A stretch of 64,000 nucleotides of DNA from Pseudomonas promysalinigenes (GTDB lineage Bacteria > Pseudomonadota > Gammaproteobacteria > Pseudomonadales > Pseudomonadaceae): positions 868,001 through 932,000 of the forward strand of contig NZ_CP077094.1 in NCBI RefSeq assembly GCF_014269025.2, read 5' to 3'. Positions 49,947-62,725 of the stretch are shown here, piece after piece; the first letter of the stretch is position 1, and each line of letters begins with the position of its first letter. Made by a program: the position numbers and the translations under genes. The notes under the pieces are model-generated. The model did no database searches, was not told the origin of the DNA, and worked only from the letters and a program-made list of their open reading frames with translations.

Positions 49947-51157
49947 TTTTCGGCATCCTCAAACCTTACCCGTCGCCGCTGATCAGCGGCCGTGGCATCG
50001 ACCTGGACTTCCCGCTGCTGGCCGGTTGCCTGGCGCTGCTTGGCCTGGGCTTGGTAATGATCACCTCGGCGTCGTCCGAGGTGGCCGCCGTGCAGTCGGG
50101 GAACCCGCTCTACCATATGTTCCGTCACTTGGTTTACGTGTTCCTCGGGCTTGTAGCCTGCGGCGCGACCATGATGGTGCCGATCGCCACCTGGCAGCGC
50201 ATGGGCTTCACGATGCTGCTGGGTGCCTTCGGCTTGCTGGTGCTGGTGCTGGTGCCTGGGATTGGCCGTGAGGTCAACGGCTCGATGCGCTGGATCGGTT
50301 TCAGCTTCTTCAACGTACAGCCATCGGAAATCGCCAAGGTCTTCGTGGTTATCTACCTGGCCGGGTACCTGGTGCGCCGGCAGACCGAAGTGCGCGAAAC
50401 CTGGATGGGCTTCTTCAAACCTTTCATCGTGCTGTTGCCAATGGCCGCGCTGCTGCTGATGGAGCCAGACTTCGGTGCGACCGTAGTCATGATGGGGGCC
50501 GCCGCTGCCATGTTGTTCCTAGGGGGAGTGGGGCTATTTCGCTTCAGCCTGATGGTGGTACTGGCGGTGCTCGCGGTGTTCGTGCTGGTTCAGGCGCAGC
50601 CCTACCGGATGGCACGCTTGATTACCTTCACCGACCCTTGGTCCGACCAGTTCGGGTCCGGCTACCAGCTGACCCAGGCGCTGATCGCCTTCGGCCGCGG
50701 CGAGTGGTTGGGCGTTGGCCTGGGTAATAGCGTGCAGAAGCAGTTCTACCTGCCTGAAGCGCACACCGACTTCGTGTTCTCGGTGCTGGCTGAAGAGCTG
50801 GGAGTGGTCGGCTCGCTGGTCACCATCGCGCTGTTCGTCTTCGTGACGGTGCGTGCGCTGTACATTGGCCTCTGGGCCGAGAAGGCCAAGCAGTTCTTCG
50901 CCGCGTACATGGCGTTCGGCCTGGCGTTTCTGTGGATCGGTCAGTTCCTGATCAACATTGGCGTGAACGTCGGCCTGCTGCCGACCAAGGGCCTGACCTT
51001 ACCATTCCTCAGTTATGGGGGCTCCTCGCTGGTGATCTGCTGTGCCTGCGTGGGCTTGCTGTTGCGCATCGAATGGGAGAGCCGCACGCACCTGGGCAGC
51101 GAGGAGCACGAGTTCAAAGAAAGCGATTTTGCCGAGGAGACCAGTCATGGCCGCTGA
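49943..51157 (+). CDS. ftsW: Septal peptidoglycan glycosyltransferase FtsW
   Basis: A SEDS-family polymerase of 404 residues with about ten membrane helices, working with FtsI at the septum. Family motifs include RRQTEVRETWMGFFKPF, LLMEPDFGATVV and the C-terminal GLTLPFLSYGGSSLVICC. The ATG at 49943 overlaps the murD stop and gives MIFGILKPYPSPLISGRG; the frame continues further back inside murD without family similarity. It overlaps murG by 11 bases. Confidence 0.96.
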   Translation: MIFGILKPYPSPLISGRGIDLDFPLLAGCLALLGLGLVMITSASSEVAAVQSGNPLYHMFRHLVYVFLGLVACGATMMVPIATWQRMGFTMLLGAFGLLVLVLVPGIGREVNGSMRWIGFSFFNVQPSEIAKVFVVIYLAGYLVRRQTEVRETWMGFFKPFIVLLPMAALLLMEPDFGATVVMMGAAAAMLFLGGVGLFRFSLMVVLAVLAVFVLVQAQPYRMARLITFTDPWSDQFGSGYQLTQALIAFGRGEWLGVGLGNSVQKQFYLPEAHTDFVFSVLAEELGVVGSLVTIALFVFVTVRALYIGLWAEKAKQFFAAYMAFGLAFLWIGQFLINIGVNVGLLPTKGLTLPFLSYGGSSLVICCACVGLLLRIEWESRTHLGSEEHEFKESDFAEETSHGR

Positions 51158-52218
51158 CGGCAGGCACGTGCTGATCATGGCTGGCGGTACTGGGGGCCAC
51201 GTGTTCCCGGCCCTGGCCTGCGCCCGCGAGTTCCAGGCGCGTGGTTACATCGTGCACTGGCTGGGCACTCCACGGGGTATCGAGAACGAACTGGTCCCGC
51301 AAGCAGGCCTGCCTTTACATCTGATCCAGGTAAGTGGCCTGCGTGGCAAAGGCAAGCTGTCGCTGCTCAAAGCGCCGTTCACCCTGGTCAAGGCCGTGCT
51401 GCAGGCAATGCGCATCGTGCGCCAGCTCAAGCCTGTCTGCGTGGTCGGCTTCGGCGGTTATGTGACCGGGCCGGGCGGTGTGGCCGCGCGGCTGTGCGGG
51501 GTGCCGCTGGTGATCCACGAGCAGAACGCCCGTGCCGGCACCACCAACCGCCTGCTGCTGCCGCTGGCTGCACGGGTGTGCGAAGCCTTCCCAGCGACCT
51601 TCGGCGCCAGCGAGAAACTGCGCACCACCGGCAATCCGGTGCGCCCAGAGCTCTTCATGGATGCCCAGCGCGCGCCGCTGGCCGAGCGCCGTGCACGCCT
51701 GCTGGTCATGGGTGGCAGCCTGGGGGCCGAACCTTTGAACAAACTGTTGCCCAAGGCCCTGTCCGAAGTTCCCGCGAGCCTGCGCCCGGAAGTATTCCAC
51801 CAGGCCGGCAAGCACCATGCGCCCGCCACAGCCGAGCGCTACCGCGAAGCGGGTGTTCAGGCTCAGGTCGAACCGTTCATCAAAGACATGGCCCATGCCT
51901 ACGGCTGGGCCGATATCGTGGTCTGCCGGGCCGGTGCCCTGACCGTGAGCGAACTGGCAGCCGCGGGCCTGCCTTCGATGCTGGTGCCATTGCCCCACGC
52001 CATCGACGATCACCAGACCCACAATGCTCAATATCTGGCTCGGGAGGGCGCTGCCTTCCTCATGCCACAAGCGACAACTGGCGCAGCGCAACTCGCTGAA
52101 CGCCTGAACGAGGTGCTGATGCAACCCGAGAAACTCAACACCATGGCTGGCACCGCACGGCGCCTGGCCAAACCTGCTGCAACCAGCACCGTAGTCGACG
52201 TCTGCCTGGAGGTGGCCC

Positions 52219-52226
<8 letters not shown>
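51147..52226 (+). CDS. murG: Lipid II synthase MurG (GlcNAc transferase)
   Basis: A GT-B glycosyltransferase at the inner face of the membrane that adds N-acetylglucosamine to lipid I. The 359-residue protein has the glycine-rich loop [13 protein letters not shown] (about 12-24), [21 protein letters not shown], and the UDP-GlcNAc site [21 protein letters not shown]. The ATG at 51147 has GAGGAGA upstream within ftsW. It overlaps murC by eight bases. Confidence 0.97.
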
Positions 52227-54620
<2,394 letters not shown>

Positions 54621-54625
54621 GCACC

Positions 54626-55495
54626 ATGCAAGGCGCAATGATACGTCAGCAGCAACCCGTTACCGGCCGCAGCAAGCCGGTGCCACGTGGTGCCAGCCGA
54701 CTGGTGGCCGACGAGCCCGTATCGGCGCGCCTGCCACGGCCGAGCCTGGGTGGTCTGAAGCGTTTGTTATGGCCGATCGTGCTGGTGGCGGCTGGGTTCG
54801 GCGCCTACGAGGGTGCCATTCGCCTGATGCCCTATGCCGATCGGCCGATCACCAAGATCGATGTGCAGGGTGACCTGACCTACATCAGCCAGCAGTCGGT
54901 GCAGCAACGCATTGCACCTTACGTGGCGGCGAGCTTCTTCAGTGTCGACCTCCCGGCGATGCGCGCCGAGCTCGAGCAGATGCCCTGGATCGCCCATGCC
55001 GAAGTGCGTCGGGTGTGGCCGGACGAAGTGGTGATCCGCCTTGAAGAACAACTGCCAGTGGCGCGCTGGGGTGACGAAGCGCTGCTGAACAACCAGGGCC
55101 AAGCCTTCACTCCGCGTGAACTGGCCAATTACGAGCACTTGCCGCAGCTGGCCGGGCCGCAGCGCGCTCAACAACAAGTCATGCAGCAGTATCAGGTATT
55201 GAGCCAGATGCTGCGCCCCTTGGGCTTTTCCATCGCACGCCTGGAATTGCGCGAGCGTGGCAGCTGGTTCCTGACCACCGGTGCAAGCAGCGCCGGGCCA
55301 GGCATCGAGCTGCTGCTGGGGCGCGATCATCTGGTGGAGAAGATGCGCCGTTTCATTGCCATTTACGACAAGACACTCAAAGAGCAGATCACCAATATCG
55401 CCCGCATTGATCTGCGTTACGCCAACGGGCTTGCCGTTGGCTGGCGGGAACCGAACGCACCGACGACGGCCCAACCCGCCGTTGCGAAGAATTAG
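54626..55495 (+). CDS. ftsQ: Cell division protein FtsQ
   Basis: A 289-residue bitopic protein: a proline- and arginine-rich cytoplasmic tail (about 1-48), one membrane helix ([20 protein letters not shown], about 48-67), a POTRA domain ([20 protein letters not shown], about 76-95) and a periplasmic beta domain. It forms the FtsQLB complex with FtsL. A second ATG five codons in (MIRQQQP) could be the real start. It ends 14 bases before ftsA. Confidence 0.95.
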   Translation: MQGAMIRQQQPVTGRSKPVPRGASRLVADEPVSARLPRPSLGGLKRLLWPIVLVAAGFGAYEGAIRLMPYADRPITKIDVQGDLTYISQQSVQQRIAPYVAASFFSVDLPAMRAELEQMPWIAHAEVRRVWPDEVVIRLEEQLPVARWGDEALLNNQGQAFTPRELANYEHLPQLAGPQRAQQQVMQQYQVLSQMLRPLGFSIARLELRERGSWFLTTGASSAGPGIELLLGRDHLVEKMRRFIAIYDKTLKEQITNIARIDLRYANGLAVGWREPNAPTTAQPAVAKN

Positions 55496-55509
55496 AGAGA
55501 GGCAGGACC

Positions 55510-56772
55510 ATGGCAAACGCGCATAGCGGCAAAATGATCGTCGGGCTGGACATCGGCACATCCAAAGTGGTGGCGCTGGTGGGTGAAGTGGGCGAAGACG
55601 GGACCCTGGAAATCGTGGGCATCGGCACCCACCCGTCCCGCGGCCTGAAGAAAGGCGTGGTGGTGAACATCGAGTCGACCGTGCAGTCGATCCAGCGCGC
55701 AGTGGAAGAGGCTCAGCTGATGGCTGGCTGCCGTATCCACTCGGCCTTCGTTGGCGTGGCGGGCAACCATATCCGTAGCCTGAACTCCCACGGCATCGTC
55801 GCCATCCGCGACCGCGAGGTCAGCGTGGCCGACCTCGAGCGCGTGCTCGACGCCGCCCAGGCCGTGGCGATTCCTGCCGACCAGCGCGTGCTGCACACCC
55901 TGCCGCAGGACTACGTGATCGACAACCAGGAAGGGGTCCGCGAACCACTGGGTATGTCTGGTGTTCGCCTGGAGGCCAAGGTTCATGTGGTCACCTGCGC
56001 AGTCAACGCCGCGCAGAACATCGAAAAGTGCGTGCGCCGTTGCGGCCTTGAAATCGACGACATCATTCTCGAGCAGCTGGCTTCGGCCTACTCGGTGCTG
56101 ACCGATGACGAGAAAGAGTTGGGCGTGTGCTTGGTGGACATCGGCGGCGGCACCACCGATATCGCGATCTTCACCGAGGGTGCTATCCGCCATACGGCAG
56201 TCATTCCAATCGCTGGCGACCAGGTCACCAACGATATCGCCATGGCCCTGCGTACCCCTACCCAGTACGCAGAGGAAATCAAGATCCGCTACGCCTGTGC
56301 CCTGGCCAAACTGGCCGGTGCAGGCGAAACCATCAAAGTGCCTAGCGTTGGCGATCGTCCGCCACGCGAGCTTTCGCGCCAGGCCTTGGCCGAGGTGGTG
56401 GAGCCACGTTACGACGAACTCTTCACGCTGATCCAGGCCGAGCTGCGCCGCAGCGGTTACGAGGACCTGGTGCCGGCCGGCATCGTCCTCACCGGTGGCA
56501 CCGCGAAGATGGAAGGGGCCGTGGAACTGGCCGAGGAAATTTTCCATATGCCGGTGCGCCTGGGCGTACCGCACAGCGTTCGGGGGCTGAGCGACGTGGT
56601 GCGCAACCCGATCTATTCCACCGGCGTGGGCTTGCTCACCTATGGCCTGCTCAAGCAGTCCGAGGACCTGGTCCTGACCGGTAACAGCAACAGCAGCAGC
56701 AACAGCTATGGCGATGAACCGAAGGCCCCAGTGCTTGAGCGCTTCAAGCGGTGGGTCCAGGGCAACTTCTAA
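55510..56772 (+). CDS. ftsA: Cell division protein FtsA
   Basis: An actin-like ATPase of 420 residues that tethers FtsZ filaments to the membrane. Actin-fold motifs: VGLDIGTSKVVALVGE (about 13-28), VDIGGGTTDIAIF (about 212-224) and ILTGGTAKMEG near 329. The C-terminal amphipathic helix that binds membrane is visible as VLERFKRWVQGNF. AGAGAGGCAGG lies before the ATG. It sits 55 bases upstream of ftsZ. Confidence 0.97.
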   Translation: MANAHSGKMIVGLDIGTSKVVALVGEVGEDGTLEIVGIGTHPSRGLKKGVVVNIESTVQSIQRAVEEAQLMAGCRIHSAFVGVAGNHIRSLNSHGIVAIRDREVSVADLERVLDAAQAVAIPADQRVLHTLPQDYVIDNQEGVREPLGMSGVRLEAKVHVVTCAVNAAQNIEKCVRRCGLEIDDIILEQLASAYSVLTDDEKELGVCLVDIGGGTTDIAIFTEGAIRHTAVIPIAGDQVTNDIAMALRTPTQYAEEIKIRYACALAKLAGAGETIKVPSVGDRPPRELSRQALAEVVEPRYDELFTLIQAELRRSGYEDLVPAGIVLTGGTAKMEGAVELAEEIFHMPVRLGVPHSVRGLSDVVRNPIYSTGVGLLTYGLLKQSEDLVLTGNSNSSSNSYGDEPKAPVLERFKRWVQGNF

Positions 56773-56827
56773 GTTTCAAAGCAGTAGTGGTAGGCGCGAC
56801 AACTAGAGAACTGTAAGGAGAGGGAAA

Positions 56828-58024
56828 ATGTTCGAGCTCGTAGACAACGTCCCGCAAAGTCCGGTCATCAAGGTGATCGGCGTAGGTGGTGGTGGTGGTA
56901 ACGCCGTTAACCACATGGTCAAGAGCAGCATCGAAGGCGTCGAGTTCATCTGCGCCAACACCGATGCTCAGGCGCTGAAAAACATCGGCGCACGCACCAT
57001 TCTGCAACTGGGTACCGGCGTGACCAAAGGTCTGGGTGCCGGTGCCAATCCTGAGGTCGGCCGTCAGGCTGCACTCGAGGACCGTGAGCGCATTGCCGAG
57101 GTGCTGCAGGGCACCAACATGGTGTTCATCACCACCGGCATGGGTGGCGGTACCGGTACCGGTGCGGCGCCGATCATCGCTGAAGTGGCCAAGGAAATGG
57201 GCATTCTCACCGTTGCAGTGGTGACCCGTCCGTTCCCGTTCGAAGGTCGCAAACGTATGCAGATCGCCGATGAAGGCATCCGCATGCTGGCTGAGAGCGT
57301 CGACTCGCTCATCACCATCCCTAACGAGAAGCTGCTGACCATCCTGGGCAAGGACGCCAGCCTGCTGTCCGCCTTCGCCAAGGCCGACGATGTACTGGCC
57401 GGGGCCGTTCGCGGTATCTCCGACATCATCAAGCGCCCAGGCATGATCAACGTCGACTTTGCCGACGTACGCACCGTCATGGGTGAAATGGGCATGGCGA
57501 TGATGGGTACTGGTTGCGCCAGCGGCCCGAACCGTGCTCGCGAAGCCACCGAAGCGGCCATTCGCAACCCGCTGCTCGAAGACGTCAACCTGCAGGGTGC
57601 CCGCGGCATTCTGGTGAACATCACCGCAGGCCCTGACCTTTCGCTGGGTGAGTACTCCGACGTCGGTAGCATCATCGAAGCCTTCGCCTCCGACCATGCC
57701 ATGGTCAAAGTCGGCACCGTGATCGACCCTGATATGCGCGATGAGCTGCATGTCACCGTCGTCGCGACCGGCCTCGGCGCACGCATCGAGAAACCGGTGA
57801 AAGTGGTCGACAACACCCTGCAAACCGCTCAGCAAGCGTACGAAGCGTCCAACCCGGCGCCAGTGCGTCCAGAGCAACCAGCGGTGAACTACCGTGACCT
57901 GGAGCGCCCGACCGTGATGCGTAACCAGGCCCACGCAGGCGCTGCGGCGGCGGCTAAACTCAACCCTCAGGATGACCTGGACTACCTCGATATCCCAGCC
58001 TTCCTGCGTCGTCAGGCCGATTGA
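56828..58024 (+). CDS. ftsZ: Cell division protein FtsZ
   Basis: The tubulin-like GTPase that forms the division ring, 398 residues. The signature GGGTGTG is present in TTGMGGGTGTGAAPI (about 98-112), with VGGGGGNAVNHM near the start and the T7 loop NVDFADVRTVM. A variable linker follows residue 320 and the conserved C-terminal peptide LDYLDIPAFLRRQ, which binds FtsA and ZipA, is intact. A strong ribosome site (AAGGAGAGGG) precedes the ATG, consistent with high expression. Confidence 0.98.
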   Translation: MFELVDNVPQSPVIKVIGVGGGGGNAVNHMVKSSIEGVEFICANTDAQALKNIGARTILQLGTGVTKGLGAGANPEVGRQAALEDRERIAEVLQGTNMVFITTGMGGGTGTGAAPIIAEVAKEMGILTVAVVTRPFPFEGRKRMQIADEGIRMLAESVDSLITIPNEKLLTILGKDASLLSAFAKADDVLAGAVRGISDIIKRPGMINVDFADVRTVMGEMGMAMMGTGCASGPNRAREATEAAIRNPLLEDVNLQGARGILVNITAGPDLSLGEYSDVGSIIEAFASDHAMVKVGTVIDPDMRDELHVTVVATGLGARIEKPVKVVDNTLQTAQQAYEASNPAPVRPEQPAVNYRDLERPTVMRNQAHAGAAAAAKLNPQDDLDYLDIPAFLRRQAD

Positions 58025-58138
58025 TGGAATTTATCAGGGGTATAAGGGTGATTGGTGTTCAGCAAAGGCAGGGTCTGTTATCATCCCCAGCCTTTGTTGA
58101 TACCTGTTCGCATTATTTGCGCTGAAGCGGCCAATGCC

Positions 58139-59050
58139 ATGATTAGACAACGCACCCTGAAGAATACCATCCGTGCCACGGGCGTCGGCCTGCACTCCGG
58201 GGAGAAGGTCTACCTGACCCTCAAGCCTGCGCCTGTCGACACCGGCATCGTCTTCCGTCGCGCCGACCTCGACCCAGTTGTCGAGATCCCGGCGCGTGCG
58301 GCCAACGTCGGTGAGACCACCATGTCCACCACGCTGGTCAACGGTGACGTCAAGGTCGATACGGTCGAGCACCTGCTCTCCGCCATGGCGGGCCTGGGCA
58401 TCGATAACGCCTACGTCGAGCTCTCCGCCTCGGAAGTACCGATCATGGATGGCAGCGCCGGTCCCTTCGTATTCCTGATTCAGTCTGCCGGCCTGGAAGA
58501 ACAGGACGCAGCCAAGAAGTTCATCCGTATCCTGCGTGAAGTGACAGTGGTGGAGGGCGACAAGAGCGCCACCTTCCTGCCATTTGACGGGTTCAAGGTG
58601 AGCTTCGAGATCGACTTCGATCACCCGGTCCTCAAGGGCCAGACCCAGAGTGCGGTCGTCGACTTTTCCAGCACGTCGTTCGTGAAGGAAGTCAGCCGCG
58701 CCCGTACTTTCGGCTTCATGCGTGACATCGAGTACCTGCGCAAGCACAACCTTGCGCTCGGTGGCAGTGTCGAGAACGCCATCGTGGTCGACGAGACCGG
58801 TGTGCTCAACGAAGACGGCCTTCGTTCGGATGACGAATTCGTCAAGCACAAGATCCTCGACGCCATTGGCGACCTTTACCTGCTGGGCAACAGCCTGATC
58901 GGCGAGTTCAAGGGCTACAAGTCCGGCCACGCGCTGAACAACCAGCTGCTGCGTAAGCTCATCGAAGAAACCGATGCCTGGGAAGTGGTTACATTCGAAG
59001 ATGCCAGTACGGCACCGATCTCCTACATGCGCCCTGTTGCGGCAGTGTAA
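58139..59050 (+). CDS. lpxC: UDP-3-O-acyl-N-acetylglucosamine deacetylase LpxC
   Basis: The committed enzyme of lipid A synthesis, a zinc deacetylase of 303 residues. It starts [20 protein letters not shown]. Zinc and active-site motifs: [15 protein letters not shown] (about 78-92), the EIDFDHP region, and [15 protein letters not shown] then [14 protein letters not shown] near the end. The start is the ATG at 58139, since the longer frame lies in the gap after ftsZ. That 114-base gap may hold a separate promoter; none was clear. A terminator follows. Confidence 0.97.
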   Translation: MIRQRTLKNTIRATGVGLHSGEKVYLTLKPAPVDTGIVFRRADLDPVVEIPARAANVGETTMSTTLVNGDVKVDTVEHLLSAMAGLGIDNAYVELSASEVPIMDGSAGPFVFLIQSAGLEEQDAAKKFIRILREVTVVEGDKSATFLPFDGFKVSFEIDFDHPVLKGQTQSAVVDFSSTSFVKEVSRARTFGFMRDIEYLRKHNLALGGSVENAIVVDETGVLNEDGLRSDDEFVKHKILDAIGDLYLLGNSLIGEFKGYKSGHALNNQLLRKLIEETDAWEVVTFEDASTAPISYMRPVAAV

Positions 59051-59075
59051 GTTCGAACACTCTCTCTAGTGTCAT

Positions 59076-59102
59076 CAAGGCCACCTTCGGGTGGCCTTTT
59101 TT
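59076..59102 (+). terminator. Terminator of lpxC and the dcw cluster
   Basis: AAGGCCACC and GGTGGCCTT pair around a TTCG tetraloop and are followed by a T run. Confidence 0.95.
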
Positions 59103-59172
59103 ATGGTGTTTGTCTGGGGTTGTGCGCGTGTGCGGATATCGAGCGCCAGCATAATACCCAAGGCAAGCGCCC

Positions 59173-59628
59173 CTAGCCCTTACCCTTCGCATGTGCCGCC
59201 AGCCGTTGCAGAGCAGCGCGCAACTTGGGGTCGGCGATGCCTTCAGCGGAATCGCGGATGCTCTGGGCGGCGCTGTTCGACAGCTCGGTCGTGTTGCCGC
59301 CGCGCTTGGCAGGCACCAACGGTGGCTGAACCTTGTACAGGATGCGTTGCAAGTTGCCGAACGCTTCCAAGGTTTGTAACTGGCGCTGCAAGCGCTTCTG
59401 CTGGTAGCGCAGACGAGTCGCCCAATGGCCATCGGTCACCACTAGCAGCAGCGTGCCATCACGCCATGAGGCCACATGGCAATGCTCCCTTGCAGCCGGC
59501 TGCAACTGGCTTTCCAGCAAGCGCTGTAGGTGCTCCAGACGCTCAGCCTGGTTCAGCAACAGGCGTAACGGGCGGTTCTGACGTAGCAGTGCGGCAGGCG
59601 GCTGGGCGGGTGTGGGTTTGAAAGCCAT
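59173..59628 (-). CDS. dciA: DUF721 protein, DciA-like replicative helicase loader
   Basis: A 151-residue protein of the DUF721/DciA family, which loads the replicative helicase DnaB in bacteria without DnaC. The N-terminal KH-like domain (about 15-100) contains LEHLQRLLESQLQPAAREHC and LLLVVTDGHWATRLRYQQKR; the C-terminal tail is flexible and Ala-rich. The start at 59628 (MAFKPTPAQ) is a choice; an ATG four codons earlier is equally possible and neither has a clear ribosome site. The gene lies between lpxC and secA, its usual place in pseudomonads, transcribed opposite to both. Confidence 0.88.
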   Translation of the reverse strand: MAFKPTPAQPPAALLRQNRPLRLLLNQAERLEHLQRLLESQLQPAAREHCHVASWRDGTLLLVVTDGHWATRLRYQQKRLQRQLQTLEAFGNLQRILYKVQPPLVPAKRGGNTTELSNSAAQSIRDSAEGIADPKLRAALQRLAAHAKGKG

Positions 59629-59717
59629 GGTGGTTTGCATCAAGTTACAAGATCGCCAGTCTAACATCCCCGTGGTCGGTGCTGGCCTTAATGACACGTT
59701 TCATCAACCTGCGGGTT

Positions 59718-59745
59718 GAACTCAGGGAAAATGCCCCTATCTTAG
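59718..59745 (+). promoter_or_regulatory. Candidate sigma-70 promoter of secA
   Basis: TTGAAC (59718-59723) and TATCTT (59740-59745) are separated by 16 bases. The start would be near 59752, giving a secA leader of about 150 bases. Confidence 0.45.
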
Positions 59746-59902
59746 AAAAGCCCCCGCCTAAGCGCTGTGCCAGCATCGTGGCAATCGACCACTTTCCTCA
59801 CCATCGTTTCCGGGTAGAATGCTCGTTCGCATGCGGCCTCAGGGCTGCACGGGCGACTCATGGGGCCGCCCTCCATCCCTACGTGTGGAAGATCCTGCCG
59901 AT

Positions 59903-62638
59903 ATGTTTGCGCCTTTGTTAAAAAAACTTTTTGGAAGCAAGAACGAGCGTGAAGTCAAACGCATGCTCAAGACGGTAACGATCGTCAATGCCTTCGAAGA
60001 GAAAATGGTGGCCCTCTCCGACGAGCAGCTGCGCGCCAAGACCGCAGAGTTCAAGGAGCGCCTGGCCAAAGGCGAGACGCTGGACCAATTGCTGCCTGAA
60101 GCCTTCGCTGTCGCCCGTGAGGCTGGTAAGCGTGTAATGGGCATGCGCCACTTCGACGTGCAGCTAATCGGCGGCATGACCCTGCACGAGGGCATGATCG
60201 CAGAAATGCGTACCGGTGAAGGCAAGACCTTGGTCGGTACCTTGGCCGTTTACCTCAACGCCTTGTCTGGCAAGGGCGTGCACGTGGTCACTGTGAACGA
60301 CTACCTGGCTCGCCGAGACGCCAACTGGATGCGCCCCCTGTACGAATTCCTCGGCCTGTCCGTGGGCATCGTTTCAGCCTTCCAGCCGCCTGAAGAAAAG
60401 CGCGCAGCCTACGCTGCCGACATCACCTACGGCACCAACAACGAATTCGGCTTCGACTACCTGCGCGACAACATGGCGTTCAGCCAGGAAGAGAAGTTCC
60501 AGCGTGACCTCAACTTCGCGGTCATCGACGAAGTCGATTCGATCCTCATCGACGAAGCGCGCACCCCGCTGATCATCTCCGGCCAGGCCGAAGACAGCTC
60601 CAAGCTGTATATCGAGATCAACCGCCTGATCCCGCGCCTGACCCAGCACATCGAAGAAGTCGAAGGCCAGGTCACCCAGGAAGGCCATTACACCATCGAT
60701 GAGAAGAGCCGCCAGGTCGAACTCAACGAAGCCGGTCACCAGTACATCGAAGAGATGCTGACCCAGGCCGGCCTGCTGGCCGAGGGCGAAAGCCTCTACT
60801 CGGCCCACAACCTGGGCCTGCTGACCCATGTCTACGCCGGCCTGCGTGCGCACAAGCTGTTCCACCGCAACGTCGAGTACATCGTTCAAGACGGCCAGGT
60901 GCTGCTGATCGATGAACACACGGGTCGCACCATGCCGGGCCGTCGTTTGTCCGAGGGCCTGCACCAAGCCATCGAAGCGAAGGAAAACCTGAATATTCAG
61001 GCCGAAAGCCAGACCTTGGCTTCGACCACCTTCCAGAACTACTTCCGCCTGTACAGCAAGCTGTCCGGTATGACCGGTACCGCAGACACCGAGGCTTTCG
61101 AGTTCGCCCAGATCTACTCGCTCAACGTGATGGTCATTCCGCCGAACAAGCCGCTCGCGCGTAAGGACTTCAACGACCTGGTGTACCTGACCGCCGACGA
61201 GAAGTACGCCGCGATCATCGCTGACATCAAAGAGAGCATGACCCAGGGCCGTCCGATCCTGGTGGGTACTGCCACCATCGAAACGTCCGAGCACATGTCG
61301 AACCTGCTGAAGAAGGAAGGGATCGACCACAAGGTACTGAACGCCAAGTACCACGAGAAGGAAGCCGAGATCATCGCTCAAGCCGGTGCTCCGGGTGCGC
61401 TGACCATCGCTACCAACATGGCTGGCCGTGGTACCGACATTCTGCTGGGCGGTAACTGGGAAGCCGAAGTGGCTGCCCTGGATAACCCGACCCCCGAGCA
61501 GATTGCTCAGATCAAGGCCGACTGGCAGAAGCGTCACCAGCAGGTCATTCAAGCCGGTGGCCTGCATGTGATCGCCTCCGAGCGCCATGAGTCGCGCCGT
61601 ATCGACAACCAGCTGCGGGGCCGTTCTGGCCGTCAGGGCGACCCGGGTTCCAGCCGCTTCTACCTGTCGCTGGAAGACAGCCTGATGCGCATCTTCGCCT
61701 CTGACCGGGTGAAGAACTTCATGAAGGCGTTGGGTATGCAGTCCGGCGAGGCCATCGAGCACCGCATGGTCACCAACGCCATCGAAAAAGCCCAGCGCAA
61801 GGTCGAGGGCCGCAACTTCGACATTCGCAAACAGCTGCTCGAATACGATGACGTGGCCAACGAACAGCGCAAGGTGATCTACCACATGCGCAACAGCCTT
61901 TTGGCGGCGGAAAACATCGGCGACACCATCGTCGAGTTCCGCAAGGAAGTCCTGGACGCCACCATCAGCCAGCATATCCCGCCGCAGTCGCTGCCTGAGC
62001 AGTGGGATGTAGCCGGCCTGGAAGCGTCGCTGGCCAGCGACTTCGCCATCAAACTGCCGATTCAGCAGTGGTTGGACGAGGACGATCGTCTCTACGAAGA
62101 AACCCTGCGCGATAAGCTGCTGCACGAAATCACCACGGCGTACACCGAGAAGGAAGACCAGGCCGGCCTCGATGCCCTGCGTACCTTCGAGAAGCAGATC
62201 CTGTTGCGTGTGCTCGACGATCTGTGGAAAGACCACCTGTCGACCATGGACCACCTGCGTCACGGTATTCACCTGCGTGGCTATGCCCAGAAGAACCCGA
62301 AGCAAGAGTACAAGCGCGAGTCGTTTACCCTGTTCCAGGAACTGCTCGAGTCGATCAAGCGCGACACCATCCGTGTGCTGTCACATGTTCAGGTGCGCCG
62401 CGAAGACCCTGTCGAAGAAGAGGCACGCCTGCGTCGCGAAGCCGAAGAACTGGCCAGCCGCATGCAGTTCCAGCACGCCGAGGCACCAGGCCTTGAAAAT
62501 GATCAGTTGGCCGAGGAGGGCGCCGAGGTTGCGGTCGCTGCTGCCCCGGTGCGTAATGACCTCAAGCTGGGCCGCAACGAGCCGTGCTGGTGTGGTTCGG
62601 GCAAGAAGTTCAAGCATTGCCATGGTCAGATCGAGTGA
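59903..62638 (+). CDS. secA: Protein translocase ATPase SecA
   Basis: The motor ATPase that pushes preproteins through SecYEG, 911 residues. It starts [20 protein letters not shown]. Walker A is [16 protein letters not shown] (about 102-117), Walker B is [20 protein letters not shown], and the C-terminal zinc finger for SecB is complete ([14 protein letters not shown]). The ATG at 59903 is chosen by family start; the frame extends 28 codons upstream. Ribosome-site sequence is weak (GGAAGATCC). No SecM-like arrest gene is present upstream. A terminator follows at 62670. Confidence 0.97.
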   Translation: MFAPLLKKLFGSKNEREVKRMLKTVTIVNAFEEKMVALSDEQLRAKTAEFKERLAKGETLDQLLPEAFAVAREAGKRVMGMRHFDVQLIGGMTLHEGMIAEMRTGEGKTLVGTLAVYLNALSGKGVHVVTVNDYLARRDANWMRPLYEFLGLSVGIVSAFQPPEEKRAAYAADITYGTNNEFGFDYLRDNMAFSQEEKFQRDLNFAVIDEVDSILIDEARTPLIISGQAEDSSKLYIEINRLIPRLTQHIEEVEGQVTQEGHYTIDEKSRQVELNEAGHQYIEEMLTQAGLLAEGESLYSAHNLGLLTHVYAGLRAHKLFHRNVEYIVQDGQVLLIDEHTGRTMPGRRLSEGLHQAIEAKENLNIQAESQTLASTTFQNYFRLYSKLSGMTGTADTEAFEFAQIYSLNVMVIPPNKPLARKDFNDLVYLTADEKYAAIIADIKESMTQGRPILVGTATIETSEHMSNLLKKEGIDHKVLNAKYHEKEAEIIAQAGAPGALTIATNMAGRGTDILLGGNWEAEVAALDNPTPEQIAQIKADWQKRHQQVIQAGGLHVIASERHESRRIDNQLRGRSGRQGDPGSSRFYLSLEDSLMRIFASDRVKNFMKALGMQSGEAIEHRMVTNAIEKAQRKVEGRNFDIRKQLLEYDDVANEQRKVIYHMRNSLLAAENIGDTIVEFRKEVLDATISQHIPPQSLPEQWDVAGLEASLASDFAIKLPIQQWLDEDDRLYEETLRDKLLHEITTAYTEKEDQAGLDALRTFEKQILLRVLDDLWKDHLSTMDHLRHGIHLRGYAQKNPKQEYKRESFTLFQELLESIKRDTIRVLSHVQVRREDPVEEEARLRREAEELASRMQFQHAEAPGLENDQLAEEGAEVAVAAAPVRNDLKLGRNEPCWCGSGKKFKHCHGQIE

Positions 62639-62669
62639 CCTGACCTGATTGCTGTATCGTGACAACCCT

Positions 62670-62695
62670 GGGGGCCGCATTGCGGCCCCCTTTTT
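62670..62695 (+). terminator. Terminator of secA
   Basis: GGGGGCCGC and GCGGCCCCC pair perfectly around ATT, followed by five T. Confidence 0.94.
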
Positions 62696-62725
62696 CCATA
62701 TTCACCGTTTTCTAGGAGCGCTCTA

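Noticed and set aside
59679..59921. Possible SecM-like upstream ORF before secA
   Set aside because: It overlaps the secA start, lacks a signal peptide and an arrest motif, and SecM is not known from Pseudomonas.
60374..62305. 643-codon minus-strand frame opposite secA
   Set aside because: Antisense shadow; secA on the plus strand is complete with all motifs.
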